Positions 15,892 to 24,951 are shown, numbered from the stretch's first letter. The stretch is DNA of 64,000 bases from an uncultured Eubacteriales bacterium (GCA_934486755.1 CAKSQT010000002.1:1-64000); one strand, 5' to 3'. Numbers and translations are program-made. The notes: generated from the sequence alone by a model not told the origin.

Positions 15892-16757
15892 TTTATAAGC
15901 ATTTGCCGAATGAAACCGAGATTGATTTGGCACCGTATACCTTGCGCCATACGGGCGACAGGACAGAGGCATACAAGCATTTTGACGGCGAACCGATAAA
16001 TTTAAGTTTTTATTTCCCTGAGGGTTATGACAGGGCGAAAAAATATCCGCTGTTCATATTCATACACGGCGGCGGTTGGTCGTCGCACAAAATTTTTGAT
16101 GATCAAACGCAGTGGTCGGGCGATTATTTGGGTTACCTTGCGCGGTACTATGCCGACAGGGGCTTTGTCAGCGTGAGCGTGGATTACAGGCTCTCGTCCC
16201 CCGACGGTCAGGCTGAAAACCGTCAGGTAATAGACTGCTGTGACGATTGCTTTGACGCGATTGATTACATACTTGACCGTTGCTGTGAATACGGACTTGA
16301 CAAGGATAATGTATATATTCTCGGTGAGTCGGCAGGCGGTCACCTTGCCGCTTTCGTAACGACGCGCTATAAAAGGAAAGGCTTTAATTTTAAGGCATCG
16401 TTTCTTGTAAACGCGATAACAGATATGGTGAGCGACAGTTGGAACAAACGCGTTCCGCTTAATTCAAGCCACCCTGCGCTTGCAAAAATGAACTTTCGCG
16501 AACGAGCCGAGTATCTGTCTCCCGTTTGCGCCGCCGACAGCGGTGTTTGCCCCGTAGTCCTCATACACGGCGCCGACGATAACTGCGTGAGCATAAAACA
16601 GTCCTACCGTTTTCACGAAAAACTTGTTTCAATGTCAAAGCCGTGTGAGCTGCACGAAATAGCCGATACCTCGCACGCGTTTTTGCTTGCCGAATATACC
16701 AATAATATCGCCGCCTGCAAAACGGGGATAGGGATAATAGACAAGTTTTTAAAGTAG
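15888..16757 (+). CDS. alpha/beta hydrolase, esterase family
   Basis: Cytoplasmic carboxylesterase-like enzyme of 289 residues with no signal peptide. The oxyanion motif HGGGW, nucleophile elbow GESAGG, catalytic Asp in GADDNCV and His in TSHAF are all present, placing it in the hormone-sensitive-lipase/BD-FAE group. The substrate is unknown; small acyl esters or deacetylation of sugars are plausible. It overlaps queT by 4 nt (ATGA) and so closes the lexA-rnhA-queT string. Confidence 0.85.
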   Translation: MIYKHLPNETEIDLAPYTLRHTGDRTEAYKHFDGEPINLSFYFPEGYDRAKKYPLFIFIHGGGWSSHKIFDDQTQWSGDYLGYLARYYADRGFVSVSVDYRLSSPDGQAENRQVIDCCDDCFDAIDYILDRCCEYGLDKDNVYILGESAGGHLAAFVTTRYKRKGFNFKASFLVNAITDMVSDSWNKRVPLNSSHPALAKMNFRERAEYLSPVCAADSGVCPVVLIHGADDNCVSIKQSYRFHEKLVSMSKPCELHEIADTSHAFLLAEYTNNIAACKTGIGIIDKFLK

Positions 16758-16815
16758 ATATCAGAGGTTGGACATTAGACAGCAGATAAATTAGAGTTTA
16801 GCAGGATAAAAAATA
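16756..16815. repeat. intergenic repeat modules, reverse orientation
   Basis: Carries ATTAGAC and AATTAGAGTTTAGC, the complements of the TCTAAT and CTAAACTCTAATT modules found after dapL and elsewhere. The rest of the spacer to 17053 holds the tandem hairpin repeat and promoter listed separately. Confidence 0.7.
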
Positions 16816-16923
16816 TGAATTTCCGCATGTTATAAAAGTTACAAGCTATTGAAGATAAGTAATAATCCAATAGAGAGCATCGGCTCGGTTGCTTTACACA
16901 GCAAATCGTAATCGAAAATATTA

Positions 16924-16974
16924 GCAACGAGATATAGTTGCTTTTCAAAAACGCAACGAGATATAGTTGCTTTT
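16924..16974. repeat. tandem hairpin repeat upstream of satD-like gene
   Basis: Two exact 22-bp copies of GCAACGAGATATAGTTGCTTTT (16924-16945 and 16953-16974) with a 29-bp period. Each can fold as GCAAC/GTTGC. The second copy supplies the -35 region of the predicted promoter. Confidence 0.85.
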
Positions 16975-16994
16975 TTGAAAAACTGTGTTATAAT
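16967..16994 (+). promoter_or_regulatory. predicted promoter of the SatD/DUF3307 pair
   Basis: TTGCTT (16967-16972), 16-bp spacer, TATAAT (16989-16994). The -35 lies within the second 22-bp repeat, so a protein bound to the repeats would block or assist polymerase. Confidence 0.5.
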
Positions 16995-17053
16995 ATCTTT
17001 AAGCATAAGCAAGCGATAATAAATATGTTGATTGGCAATGGAGGTAGTATTCA

Positions 17054-17899
17054 ATGCGATATGCAGCTATGATGTTTGATATTGTAGAATCAAGACGTTA
17101 TATTGATAGGTATGATGTTCAACTTATAGTAATGAATAGCGTTTCGTATTTAAACCATATTTATATGAGCTCTATTAAAAAGGAAGTTGTGCCCAGTGCA
17201 GGAGACGAATTTCAAGGATTATTTATGGATCTGCAAACAGCGTTTTTGTACGTCAGAAAATTGCAATTATTAATATATCCTATTAAAATACGTTGCGGAA
17301 TAGGATATGGCGAAATTAAATACGATGTTGAGGAATGGAAATCATCTGCAATTGACGGCGAGGCCTACTATTTGTGCCGCGATGCAATAAACGCTATATC
17401 GAAAAAGAAAAGCAACGCGGTATGCTTCAATACAAACTCGAAATTTGATAAATATTTAAACGCTTTATGCTCTTCTTCGGCTGAAATAAAATCAAGGCAG
17501 TCCCAAGCGGTTAGGTTAATTGAACTTATCGCCGATATTATTTCACCTATGAGTTCGGAGAAAGAGGATTTAGGATTTTATAATTTTATCTTAGAGAACA
17601 GGTTAAGAGTAATTAAGCAGGAGTTGTGGAATAGAAACGTGGGAAGGACACGGAATTTAGAAGAACCCTGCGTTAATTTTAATAGATTATTTGAAACAAA
17701 AGAATTTTTTGAACCAAAATGCAACAGCGATACCTTTTATATGGAAGATTTTTGGTCGCACGGAATGTCAACATATATTGCGGAAATACTTAACACCACA
17801 AGACAGAATATTGACAGATATATTTCGTTAGGAAAAGTAAAGGAAAGCCGCACAATAGATAAAGCTATATACAAATTTGCAGGGGAAGAAATATGGTAA
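17054..17899 (+). CDS. SatD-family protein with class III cyclase-like motifs and C-terminal HTH
   Basis: Protein of 281 residues, resembling SatD of streptococci. The N-terminal 120 residues follow the class III nucleotidyl cyclase/GGDEF palm order. FDIVESRR has a putative metal Asp at D9. SAGDEFQGLF has D51 and E52. KIRCGIGYGEIKY mirrors the cyclase RIGIHTGE strand, and DGEAYYLCRDAINA mirrors the GDAVNLAARL helix. The middle is helical. The C-terminus (about 236-275) reads as a HTH: TYIAEILNTTRQNIDRYIS. Start ATG 17054 follows GGAGG. It is clearly richer in A+T than its neighbours and overlaps the membrane-protein gene by 7 nt. Product nucleotide and activity are unknown. A signalling enzyme that also controls its own promoter is inference. 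Confidence 0.72.
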   Translation: MRYAAMMFDIVESRRYIDRYDVQLIVMNSVSYLNHIYMSSIKKEVVPSAGDEFQGLFMDLQTAFLYVRKLQLLIYPIKIRCGIGYGEIKYDVEEWKSSAIDGEAYYLCRDAINAISKKKSNAVCFNTNSKFDKYLNALCSSSAEIKSRQSQAVRLIELIADIISPMSSEKEDLGFYNFILENRLRVIKQELWNRNVGRTRNLEEPCVNFNRLFETKEFFEPKCNSDTFYMEDFWSHGMSTYIAEILNTTRQNIDRYISLGKVKESRTIDKAIYKFAGEEIW

Positions 17900-18621
17900 A
17901 TTTTATAATTCTTTTAATATTGCACTTGTTGGGGGATTTTTATTTTCAAACATCTAAAATTGCCAAATGCAAAAATGCAAAGCTCGATGAACTTTGCGCA
18001 GATTGTCAAAAATGCAAAGAGAAGTCCGTCCTGAATTTTAAATATGTATTTATACATATAATGCTGTATATTATCCCTTTTGCAACAATGTTTTTTATGA
18101 CAAGTTGGACTAATGCGATAATAATTATTGTATCCGTAGCAGTCTCGCACAGTATCATAGATATTTTATCTTGTTTCTCAAACAAAAAATTTAAACAGAC
18201 TTTGGTTTTCATTATAGACCAATTTCTTCATATAAGCATATTGTTTATACTTTATAAGTTAATTAGTTTAGATCACTTATTTGATAATTATTATTCTGTG
18301 ATTAAAGGAATTTTTACGGTTTTGTTGTTGATGGTGCCGTCTTCTGTATTTATAAATAAGCTGTTTGAAGATACATACTATGAAGTTTCGGATAAAGGAA
18401 TTTTTGATATTGGCTCTGTAATCGGCATTCTTGAAAGATTTTTGGTGATAATATTTGCTTATTTTCAAAATTTTGCCGCAATAGCAATAATAGTAACCGT
18501 AAAAACATGGGCGAGAACAAACGATTTAAAACAAACAGATTTTAGAAATAAATACTTAATGGGCACATTGGCCAGCTTAATGTGCGCCCTCGGCAGTTAT
18601 CTGATAATCCGATTTATATAG
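17893..18621 (+). CDS. DUF3307 family membrane protein
   Basis: Polytopic membrane protein of 242 residues with six to seven hydrophobic helices. The family motif LHLLGDFYFQTSKIAKCKN stands near the N-terminus (residues 10-28). A CADCQKC cluster (C35, C38, C41) follows and could bind metal. DUF3307 proteins are often encoded beside SatD-like proteins, which fits here. The gene overlaps its partner by 7 nt, so the two products are co-expressed. No function is established to my knowledge. By architecture it could be a membrane receptor or effector for a nucleotide made by the partner. Confidence 0.75.
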   Translation: MVNFIILLILHLLGDFYFQTSKIAKCKNAKLDELCADCQKCKEKSVLNFKYVFIHIMLYIIPFATMFFMTSWTNAIIIIVSVAVSHSIIDILSCFSNKKFKQTLVFIIDQFLHISILFILYKLISLDHLFDNYYSVIKGIFTVLLLMVPSSVFINKLFEDTYYEVSDKGIFDIGSVIGILERFLVIIFAYFQNFAAIAIIVTVKTWARTNDLKQTDFRNKYLMGTLASLMCALGSYLIIRFI

Positions 18622-18693
18622 ATACTTGTTTCTTATAATTAGTATGCTGTTATTATTCAACAAAAACAATCAATAATAAAATTTGACCATAAT

Positions 18694-18724
18694 AAAAAAC
18701 CAAGTCTGATAACTTGGTTTTTTT
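18694..18724. terminator. bidirectional terminator
   Basis: AAAAACCAAGT pairs with ACTTGGTTTTT around CTGATA. It lies between convergent genes and serves both. Confidence 0.85.
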
Positions 18725-18739
18725 ATTTTAGAAGTGCTT

Positions 18740-19396
18740 TTACATTGCCTTTAAAAATGCGGCGATTTTTTCTGCCAATATGGCGTTTCCTGCGTCGTTG
18801 GGGTGAAGACCGTCGGGAATGTATTTATCCTGAATTATCTTCACTCTCGGCTGCATACCGCTTGAAGCGAAAAGGTCAAGCACAGGTAAGGAGTAGTATT
18901 CTGCAACCTTGCGGATAATATCAACGTATTTTTTAAGTGTTCCGACGTTATACGGCTTGTTGCCGTCGCCCTTCGGGTTGTCCTCATTATAGCGGTGCAA
19001 CGGGGTAAGGACAATTATTTTTGCGCTCGGATATCTTTCGATAAGTTCGGTGTAAAGGGTGTGTAAAGCACCGTAAAAGGTGTCGGGCGTGCGGTCGGCA
19101 AAATCTCCTATCGGGGCGTCGCCGTGACCGAAGTCGTTTGTGCCGCCGAAAACAGCGACTATATCGGCGTCGGGGTCCATTGTGAGCGCCCTTGTGCAGA
19201 AATCGCCGTCGTCAAAATCGGGATTGCTGTGATTTTGCTGACGCGCAATTCTCGTTCCGCAAATACCGTAGTTGCGGCAAACGGCGCCGTATTCTTTTTC
19301 AATAAGCGCAACGAAGCCTTTGCTTACGTCGGTCGTGCCGTGGCCGAAAGTTATACTGTCGCCCAAAAAGTTTATTTTCTTGCCTTTAATGTCCAT
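18740..19396 (-). CDS. SGNH/GDSL-type esterase
   Basis: Hydrolase of 218 residues without a signal peptide. The four blocks are present: NFLGDSITFG (Ser), the Gly of block II in YGICGTRIA, GGTNDFG (Asn) and DGLHPN (Asp and His). It is related to acyl-CoA thioesterase/lysophospholipase-like and carbohydrate-esterase-like members; the substrate cannot be fixed. The start follows CGGAGATTGAAAA. It is transcribed in the same direction as the GH31 gene upstream, so it could remove acyl groups from oligosaccharides handled there. That link is inference from proximity. Confidence 0.85.
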   Translation of the reverse strand: MDIKGKKINFLGDSITFGHGTTDVSKGFVALIEKEYGAVCRNYGICGTRIARQQNHSNPDFDDGDFCTRALTMDPDADIVAVFGGTNDFGHGDAPIGDFADRTPDTFYGALHTLYTELIERYPSAKIIVLTPLHRYNEDNPKGDGNKPYNVGTLKKYVDIIRKVAEYYSLPVLDLFASSGMQPRVKIIQDKYIPDGLHPNDAGNAILAEKIAAFLKAM

Positions 19397-19470
19397 TTTT
19401 CAATCTCCGTTCGGCTGTGAAACACAGTTTTTATAGGTTTATTTTACCATAACCAAGAGAAATTGCAACA

Positions 19471-21951
19471 TTAAATTACAAGAAATATCTGTTCTCTCAA
19501 AGCCTCGCGCAGACCTGCAAAGTCCCTGCCGTTTGAGCAGGCGTGATTGAGGGCGGAAGTGTTATAATCAATTTCGCCTCCGTCTTCAATCAATTTTTCA
19601 TATTTTTCTATTACTTCAAGCGTGGCGCACTTAGTCTTCGTGGCGCACTGCGCTCTTTGCAGTATTTCGGTACAGCGCTTGCTGAGCGTTCCGTTATCGG
19701 TTACGAGGGAAACGCCTGAAATTTCAAGCCTTATTTCCGCTGTTACGGGCGCTGTCACGGTGACGGTGACAGCCTTTTCCACCTCATTATGCTCTGCGGC
19801 GCAGTCTGCCGCATTTCCGTTTACAAGGGTTTTTACCGATATTTTGTCGGAATAGCCTTTTAAAACTATCCTGTATGTGCGCGTTTCGGGGATAAGTTCA
19901 AGTGCGCCGCGCAGCGGAGATATTGTAAACACGGGCGTTTTGCCCCATTCAAGCGACATTTCGGTCTTAACGAACTTACCGTTTTCAAACTCGTTGCCAT
20001 CGCCCGCGTCCTCATAAAGGGTAAAACTGTTGTCGGCACAGGGGAACACCGTAACGGTCAGTTCTTTATCGGGTTCAAGCCTGCGCGAGGTCTGCGCGGG
20101 AACTATCGCCCCCGCTTTCGCGAAAACGGGGTATTTATCAAGGCGGCGGAAAACGTTTAAAAATCTCGGCTTATCGCTGTGGTAGTGCGTTCCGTTAAAA
20201 AAGTCAAACCAATCGCCCGACGGGAACCACACGTTTGTTTTTCCAAGCTCGGTTACGGAATTATCAGGGCTTGTTATCGGCGCAACCATAAGCTCGCTGC
20301 CGAACATAAACTGATTTTTGTTGCGGTAGGCGCCGTCGTTTTTAGGATATGCGTAATACATAGGCTGAACAAGCGGTTCAAGCTCGGCGTGGTTCCTGTA
20401 ATTCATTGTGTAAATATACGGGAACAGGCTATGGCGCAGGCGCAGATATTTCTTTATTATTTCGTTTACCGAATCCTTAAAGCACCAAGGTTCTTTGCGA
20501 ATAAAGTCGTTATTTGTGCTGTGCAGACGGTTTATCGGAGAGAACACTCCAAGCTGTACCCAACGGGTCATAAGCTCGTCGTCGCGGTAGCCGTCGCCGT
20601 GGCCGCCGATGTCGTGGCTCCACCAGCCGTAACCAATGTTTGAAGCGCAGTTGGTGAAATACGGCTGAAAATCAAGCGATTCCCATGTTACGAACGAATC
20701 TCCCGAAAATCCAACAGGATAACGGTGCGAACCAGGTCCCGAGAAACGTGAGAAGAACATCGGCCTTTTGCCGTTTCGCTTGATGTCGGCTATGTGCAGG
20801 TGGTTGAGCATCCAAAGCGGGTCAAGCACCTCGCGTTCGTCTTGCAGTTTGCCGTCCTTGTTTTCCTCGTGTATCCACCAATAGGTCGTGCCCTGCTGCC
20901 AATCCATCCACCAAAAATCAACGCCGTCCTCCTCGTAGGGATGGTGAAGAACGTCAAAATAATTTTCCATAAATTCGGGGGAGAGTATGTCGAAAGGTAT
21001 GCGTTTTCCGCTTTTCGGGTCAACGCCGCAACGGCGCGCCATTTCCTCATACATATCCTCGTGACGGCGCACGCCCGCGTGCGGGTGCAGATTTAAAGCG
21101 GTTTTCAGGTTGTGGTCTTTCAGGAATTTCAAAAAGGCTTTATAGTCGGGGAAAAGCTCCTTGTTCCAGCTGTATCCCGTCCAGCCGTCGGCAAACCTCT
21201 CGTCTTTTTCGCGCAGGTTTTCGGGAATATCAACTATGTGCCAATCCATATCGACAACGCCGACGGAGAACGGTACGTCCTCCTGCTCGAAACGCTCGAC
21301 AAGCGCCTCGTATTCGTCCTGCGTGTACGCGTGGTAACGGCTCCACCAGTTGCCGAGGGCGAACGCTGGCAGCATAGGCGGCGCGCCTGTTATGCGGTAA
21401 AAGTCCCTGACCGCCTGTTTATAGTTAAAGCCGTAGCCGAAGAAATAGCTATCCTCGGTGTCTTTTTTGCGAACCTCAACATACCCGTAATCGTTGAGCA
21501 GCATACTGCTCTTGTCGTCAAGCACCGAAAATCCGTTTTTGGAGCAAACGCCTCTGCCTATCGGAATTTCACCGTCAGCCTCGTCAAGCGTTTTTGCGGT
21601 TCCGCCGAGGTCTTCAAAATCCTCGCCAAAGCGCCATACCGAACAAGGCTCGTTTTTAAGCCTTATTTCAAGCGTATCGGCTGAAAACCTTTCGTTTTCG
21701 CGGTATGTAAGTTTAAGTCCGTCGGTTTCAAGCGTTAGAACGCCGTTTTCTGTGCTCGCGGTGAAATTCGTCTTGCCCAAATTTCTGAAAAATACGGTCT
21801 GGCTTGCCCTGTCCTCAAAAACGCCGTCGGCGCTATATTCAAGGCGGATAAGCTGTGATGTCAGCACGGTGAAACGGTATTTTTCGCCCGATACCGTATT
21901 CGCGGTATCGGCTTTCGGCGCGGTTTCATAAACAAATCTTTTTTTATCCAT
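19471..21951 (-). CDS. GH31 family alpha-glycosidase
   Basis: Intracellular glycoside hydrolase of 826 residues; no signal peptide. It has an N-terminal beta-sandwich (about 1-190), then the (beta/alpha)8 domain with nucleophile Asp in DFWWMDWQQG and acid/base Asp in GFSGDSFVTWESL. Conserved LGNWWSRYHAYT is at the entry, followed by C-terminal beta domains. Family members act as alpha-glucosidases, alpha-xylosidases or alpha-N-acetylgalactosaminidases; the WWMDWQQG variant is not diagnostic of one. The last 80 residues are Cys-containing and helical, beyond the usual fold. It is likely used on imported oligosaccharides. Confidence 0.88.
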   Translation of the reverse strand: MDKKRFVYETAPKADTANTVSGEKYRFTVLTSQLIRLEYSADGVFEDRASQTVFFRNLGKTNFTASTENGVLTLETDGLKLTYRENERFSADTLEIRLKNEPCSVWRFGEDFEDLGGTAKTLDEADGEIPIGRGVCSKNGFSVLDDKSSMLLNDYGYVEVRKKDTEDSYFFGYGFNYKQAVRDFYRITGAPPMLPAFALGNWWSRYHAYTQDEYEALVERFEQEDVPFSVGVVDMDWHIVDIPENLREKDERFADGWTGYSWNKELFPDYKAFLKFLKDHNLKTALNLHPHAGVRRHEDMYEEMARRCGVDPKSGKRIPFDILSPEFMENYFDVLHHPYEEDGVDFWWMDWQQGTTYWWIHEENKDGKLQDEREVLDPLWMLNHLHIADIKRNGKRPMFFSRFSGPGSHRYPVGFSGDSFVTWESLDFQPYFTNCASNIGYGWWSHDIGGHGDGYRDDELMTRWVQLGVFSPINRLHSTNNDFIRKEPWCFKDSVNEIIKKYLRLRHSLFPYIYTMNYRNHAELEPLVQPMYYAYPKNDGAYRNKNQFMFGSELMVAPITSPDNSVTELGKTNVWFPSGDWFDFFNGTHYHSDKPRFLNVFRRLDKYPVFAKAGAIVPAQTSRRLEPDKELTVTVFPCADNSFTLYEDAGDGNEFENGKFVKTEMSLEWGKTPVFTISPLRGALELIPETRTYRIVLKGYSDKISVKTLVNGNAADCAAEHNEVEKAVTVTVTAPVTAEIRLEISGVSLVTDNGTLSKRCTEILQRAQCATKTKCATLEVIEKYEKLIEDGGEIDYNTSALNHACSNGRDFAGLREALREQIFLVI

Positions 21952-22084
21952 AATATGCTCCTTTCGGGGAAATCGGTTCCCGATGAGTATAACTACATTA
22001 TATTAATTCAACAGACGAAAATCAATGCACTATATTATCCAATAATTACACAATATTAACATATTTATCGGATATACACCACTG

Positions 22085-22113
22085 TTGACAACATCTCGCA
22101 AAAATAATATAAT
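22085..22113 (+). promoter_or_regulatory. consensus promoter of the hyd maturation operon
   Basis: TTGACA (22085-22090), exactly 17 bp, TATAAT (22108-22113), 37 bp before the first ATG. This is a perfect sigma-A consensus and suggests strong constitutive expression unless repressed. Confidence 0.85.
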
Positions 22114-22149
22114 AATAGATATTAAAAAAACATTACAGGGGGCAGTTTT

Positions 22150-22407
22150 ATGCAGACAAGAGTAGCCGTTATGGCGATTATAGTTGAAGAAATGAGTTCG
22201 GTTGAGGAGCTTAACGCGGTGCTTCACGAGTTCGGTGAACACATCATCGGAAGAATGGGCATACCCTACAAGCAAAAGGGTATTAACATTGTTTCTATCG
22301 CGGTTGACGCCGCTCAGGACACCATTTCGGCGCTTGCCGGGAAGATAGGAAATATTCCCGGAATAAGCGTTAAAACGGCATATTCAAACGTGGTAAGCGA
22401 TGAGTAA
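22150..22407 (+). CDS. TM1266-type iron-only hydrogenase system regulator
   Basis: Small protein of 85 residues with an ACT/NikR-C-like alpha-beta pattern: TRVAVMAIIVEEM, a helix, GRMGIPYKQKGINIVSIAVD, a helix and GISVKTAYSNV. This is the family annotated as putative regulator of the [FeFe]-hydrogenase maturation system, and it is followed at once by hydE, hydG and hydF. It has no DNA-binding segment of its own. Start ATG 22150 follows CAGGGGGCAGTTTT. The 8-nt overlap with hydE implies coupling. Its molecular role is unproven. Confidence 0.85.
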   Translation: MQTRVAVMAIIVEEMSSVEELNAVLHEFGEHIIGRMGIPYKQKGINIVSIAVDAAQDTISALAGKIGNIPGISVKTAYSNVVSDE

Positions 22408-23452
22408 TACCGACAAAAAACGCGCGCTTATAGACAGGCTCGAAAAAACGCACAGTCTCAGCTTAGAGGAGTATGCGCTTTTAGCGGACGGGTACGACAG
22501 CGATGTTGCCGCATACGCGGCGGAAAAGGCTGACAAAATACGCCGCGGGTACTACGGAACCGACGTTTACATACGCGGACTTATAGAGATAGGCAATGTC
22601 TGCAAGAACGACTGTTTTTACTGCGGTATCCGCAAATCAAACCGCGAGTGCGAGCGGTATATTCTCACAAAGGAGCAGATACTTGACTGCTGCTCCGACG
22701 GGTACGCCCTCGGTTTTCGCACCTTTGTTTTGCAGGGCGGCGAGGGGGTAATTCCCGTAAAAACGGTTTGCGAGGTCGTTTCTGAAATAAGGGAAAAATA
22801 CCCCGACTGCGCTATCACCCTGTCGCTCGGCGAATACGGCAGAGAAGATTATAAAGATATGTATAACGCAGGAGCTGACCGCTATCTTTTAAGGCACGAA
22901 ACGGCGGATAAAGCGCATTACGAAAAGCTGCACCCCGAAAATATGTCTTTTGATAACCGAAAGAGATGTCTTTACGACTTAAAGGACATAGGTTTTCAGG
23001 TCGGGTGCGGATTTATGGTTGGCAGTCCGTTTCAGACTGAAAAGACCCTTGCTAAGGACCTTAAATTTATAGAGGAATTCAGTCCCGATATGTGCGGCAT
23101 AGGACCGTTCATTCCGCAAAAGGACACGCCCTTTAAGGATTACCCCGCAGGGAGCGCTGATATGACGGTTTATTTACTGTCGCTTATAAGACTTATAAAA
23201 CCGAACATACTTTTGCCGTCCACAACGGCGCTCGGAACGATAGACCCGCTCGGCAGGGAAAAGGGCATAAAAGCGGGTGCAAACGTGGTTATGCCGAATT
23301 TATCGCCCGTTTCGGTGCGGAAGAAGTATGCGCTTTACGACAATAAAATATGCACGGGGGACGAATCGGCGCAGTGCCGCGAGTGTATGTCCGCCCGTAT
23401 GAAATCAATAGGCTACAACGTGTTGACAGCACGGGGAGATATAAAAAAATAA
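22400..23452 (+). CDS. hydE: [FeFe]-hydrogenase maturase HydE, radical SAM enzyme
   Basis: Radical SAM protein of 350 residues required for building the H-cluster 2Fe subsite. The SAM cluster motif CKNDCFYC (CxxxCxxC) is near residues 73-80. It is followed by the TIM-barrel strands with LQGGEG and GCGFMVGSPFQTE, and the C-terminal ANVVMPNLSP. It lies between the TM1266-type gene and hydG, as in many Clostridia. HydE acts on a HydG-derived Fe(CO)2(CN)cysteine synthon. Confidence 0.94.
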   Translation: MSNTDKKRALIDRLEKTHSLSLEEYALLADGYDSDVAAYAAEKADKIRRGYYGTDVYIRGLIEIGNVCKNDCFYCGIRKSNRECERYILTKEQILDCCSDGYALGFRTFVLQGGEGVIPVKTVCEVVSEIREKYPDCAITLSLGEYGREDYKDMYNAGADRYLLRHETADKAHYEKLHPENMSFDNRKRCLYDLKDIGFQVGCGFMVGSPFQTEKTLAKDLKFIEEFSPDMCGIGPFIPQKDTPFKDYPAGSADMTVYLLSLIRLIKPNILLPSTTALGTIDPLGREKGIKAGANVVMPNLSPVSVRKKYALYDNKICTGDESAQCRECMSARMKSIGYNVLTARGDIKK

Positions 23453-23494
23453 TTTGACGGAAAGAGTTATCTGACCGAAAAAGGAGAAGAAAAA

Positions 23495-24940
23495 ATGAAT
23501 TACAACCCGAAATCATTAAAGGCGGAGGAATTTATTAACGACGCCGAAATCAGAGAAACATTGGCTTACGCCGAGGAGCATAAGCACGATGTAAAGCTAA
23601 TTGACGAGCTGCTTGAAAAGGCACGTCCGAAAAAGAACGGCAACGGCGTTCGCTGTGCGGGTCTTACCCACAGGGAAGCGTCGGTTTTGCTTGCCTGCGA
23701 CATTCCCGAAAAGGTTGAGGAAATGTATAAGCTCGCGAACGAAATAAAGCTCGCTTTTTACGGCAACCGCATAGTTATGTTCGCTCCGCTTTATCTTTCA
23801 AACTACTGCGTAAACGGATGTGTCTACTGCCCTTACCATATGAAAAACAAGCACATAGCGCGCAAAAAACTTACCCAAGAGGAAGTAAGGAACGAGGTTA
23901 TTGCGCTTCAAGATATGGGACACAAGCGCCTTGCTATCGAGGCGGGCGAGGACCCCGTAAACAATCCGATAGAGTACATTCTTGACTGCATTAAAACCAT
24001 ATATTCGGTGCATCACAAGAACGGCGATATCCGCAGAGTAAACGTCAACATTGCCGCAACAACGGTCGAGAATTACAGAAAATTAAAGGAAGCGGGAATA
24101 GGAACCTATATACTCTTTCAGGAAACTTATAATAAAAAGAGCTATCTTGAACTTCACCCGACAGGACCCAAGCACGATTACGATTATCACACCGAGGCTA
24201 TGGACAGGGCTATGGACGGCGGTATTGACGACGTCGGTTTGGGCGTTTTGTTCGGACTTGAAGGCTATCAGTATGAATTTGCGGGTCTGCTTATGCACGC
24301 CGAGCATCTTGAAGCGGTTCACGGCGTGGGACCGCACACCATAAGCGTGCCGCGCGTAAAGCACGCTGACGATATTGACCCCGACGTTTTTGACAACGGA
24401 ATTTCTGACGAGCTGTTTACAAAGATAATCGCCTGCATACGCATTGCGGTGCCGTATACAGGAATGATAATTTCCACCCGTGAGAGTGAAAAGGTGCGCG
24501 AAAAAGCGCTTCACTACGGAATTTCGCAGATAAGCGGCGCTTCGCGCACTTCGGTAGGAGGATACACCGAGGAGGAACGTCCGCACGATTCCGAGCAGTT
24601 TGACGTATCCGACCAGCGCACGCTTGACGAGGTAGTGCGTTGGCTTGCCCAGATGGATCACATACCGTCCTTCTGCACCGCCTGCTACCGCGAGGGCAGA
24701 ACGGGCGACCGATTTATGAGCCTTTGCAAAAACGGGCAAATTCTCAACTGCTGTCACCCGAACGCTCTTATGACGCTTACCGAATACCTTGTTGATTACG
24801 CTTCGGAGGAGACCAAAAAGGTCGGCTTTGCTATGATAGAGCGCGAGCTTGAAAAAATACCTAACGAAAAGGTCAAGGGTATCGCGCGCAGGAATATTGA
24901 GGATATAAAGACCTCAAACCGCCGTGATTTCAGATTTTAG
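23495..24940 (+). CDS. hydG: [FeFe]-hydrogenase maturase HydG, tyrosine lyase
   Basis: Radical SAM enzyme of 481 residues that cleaves tyrosine to p-cresol, CO and cyanide, delivering the Fe(CO)2CN synthon. The SAM motif CVNGCVYC follows APLYLSNY. The C-terminal auxiliary cluster cysteines are in FCTACYREGRTGDRF and the LNCC region. Homology to thiamine synthase ThiH is expected, but the CTACYREGRTG element and the operon identify HydG. The ribosome site AAAGGAGAAGAAAAA is strong. Confidence 0.95.
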   Translation: MNYNPKSLKAEEFINDAEIRETLAYAEEHKHDVKLIDELLEKARPKKNGNGVRCAGLTHREASVLLACDIPEKVEEMYKLANEIKLAFYGNRIVMFAPLYLSNYCVNGCVYCPYHMKNKHIARKKLTQEEVRNEVIALQDMGHKRLAIEAGEDPVNNPIEYILDCIKTIYSVHHKNGDIRRVNVNIAATTVENYRKLKEAGIGTYILFQETYNKKSYLELHPTGPKHDYDYHTEAMDRAMDGGIDDVGLGVLFGLEGYQYEFAGLLMHAEHLEAVHGVGPHTISVPRVKHADDIDPDVFDNGISDELFTKIIACIRIAVPYTGMIISTRESEKVREKALHYGISQISGASRTSVGGYTEEERPHDSEQFDVSDQRTLDEVVRWLAQMDHIPSFCTACYREGRTGDRFMSLCKNGQILNCCHPNALMTLTEYLVDYASEETKKVGFAMIERELEKIPNEKVKGIARRNIEDIKTSNRRDFRF

Positions 24941-24951
24941 GAGGGATGTTT

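Noticed and set aside
16924..16974. Direct repeats that could be read as a tiny CRISPR array
   Set aside because: Only two copies with a 7-bp gap, no spacer-sized interval and no cas genes. They overlap a promoter, so an operator is the better reading.
22030..22275. Minus-strand frame of 81 codons in front of the hyd operon
   Set aside because: It lies across a perfect promoter and the TM1266-type gene and has no ribosome site.
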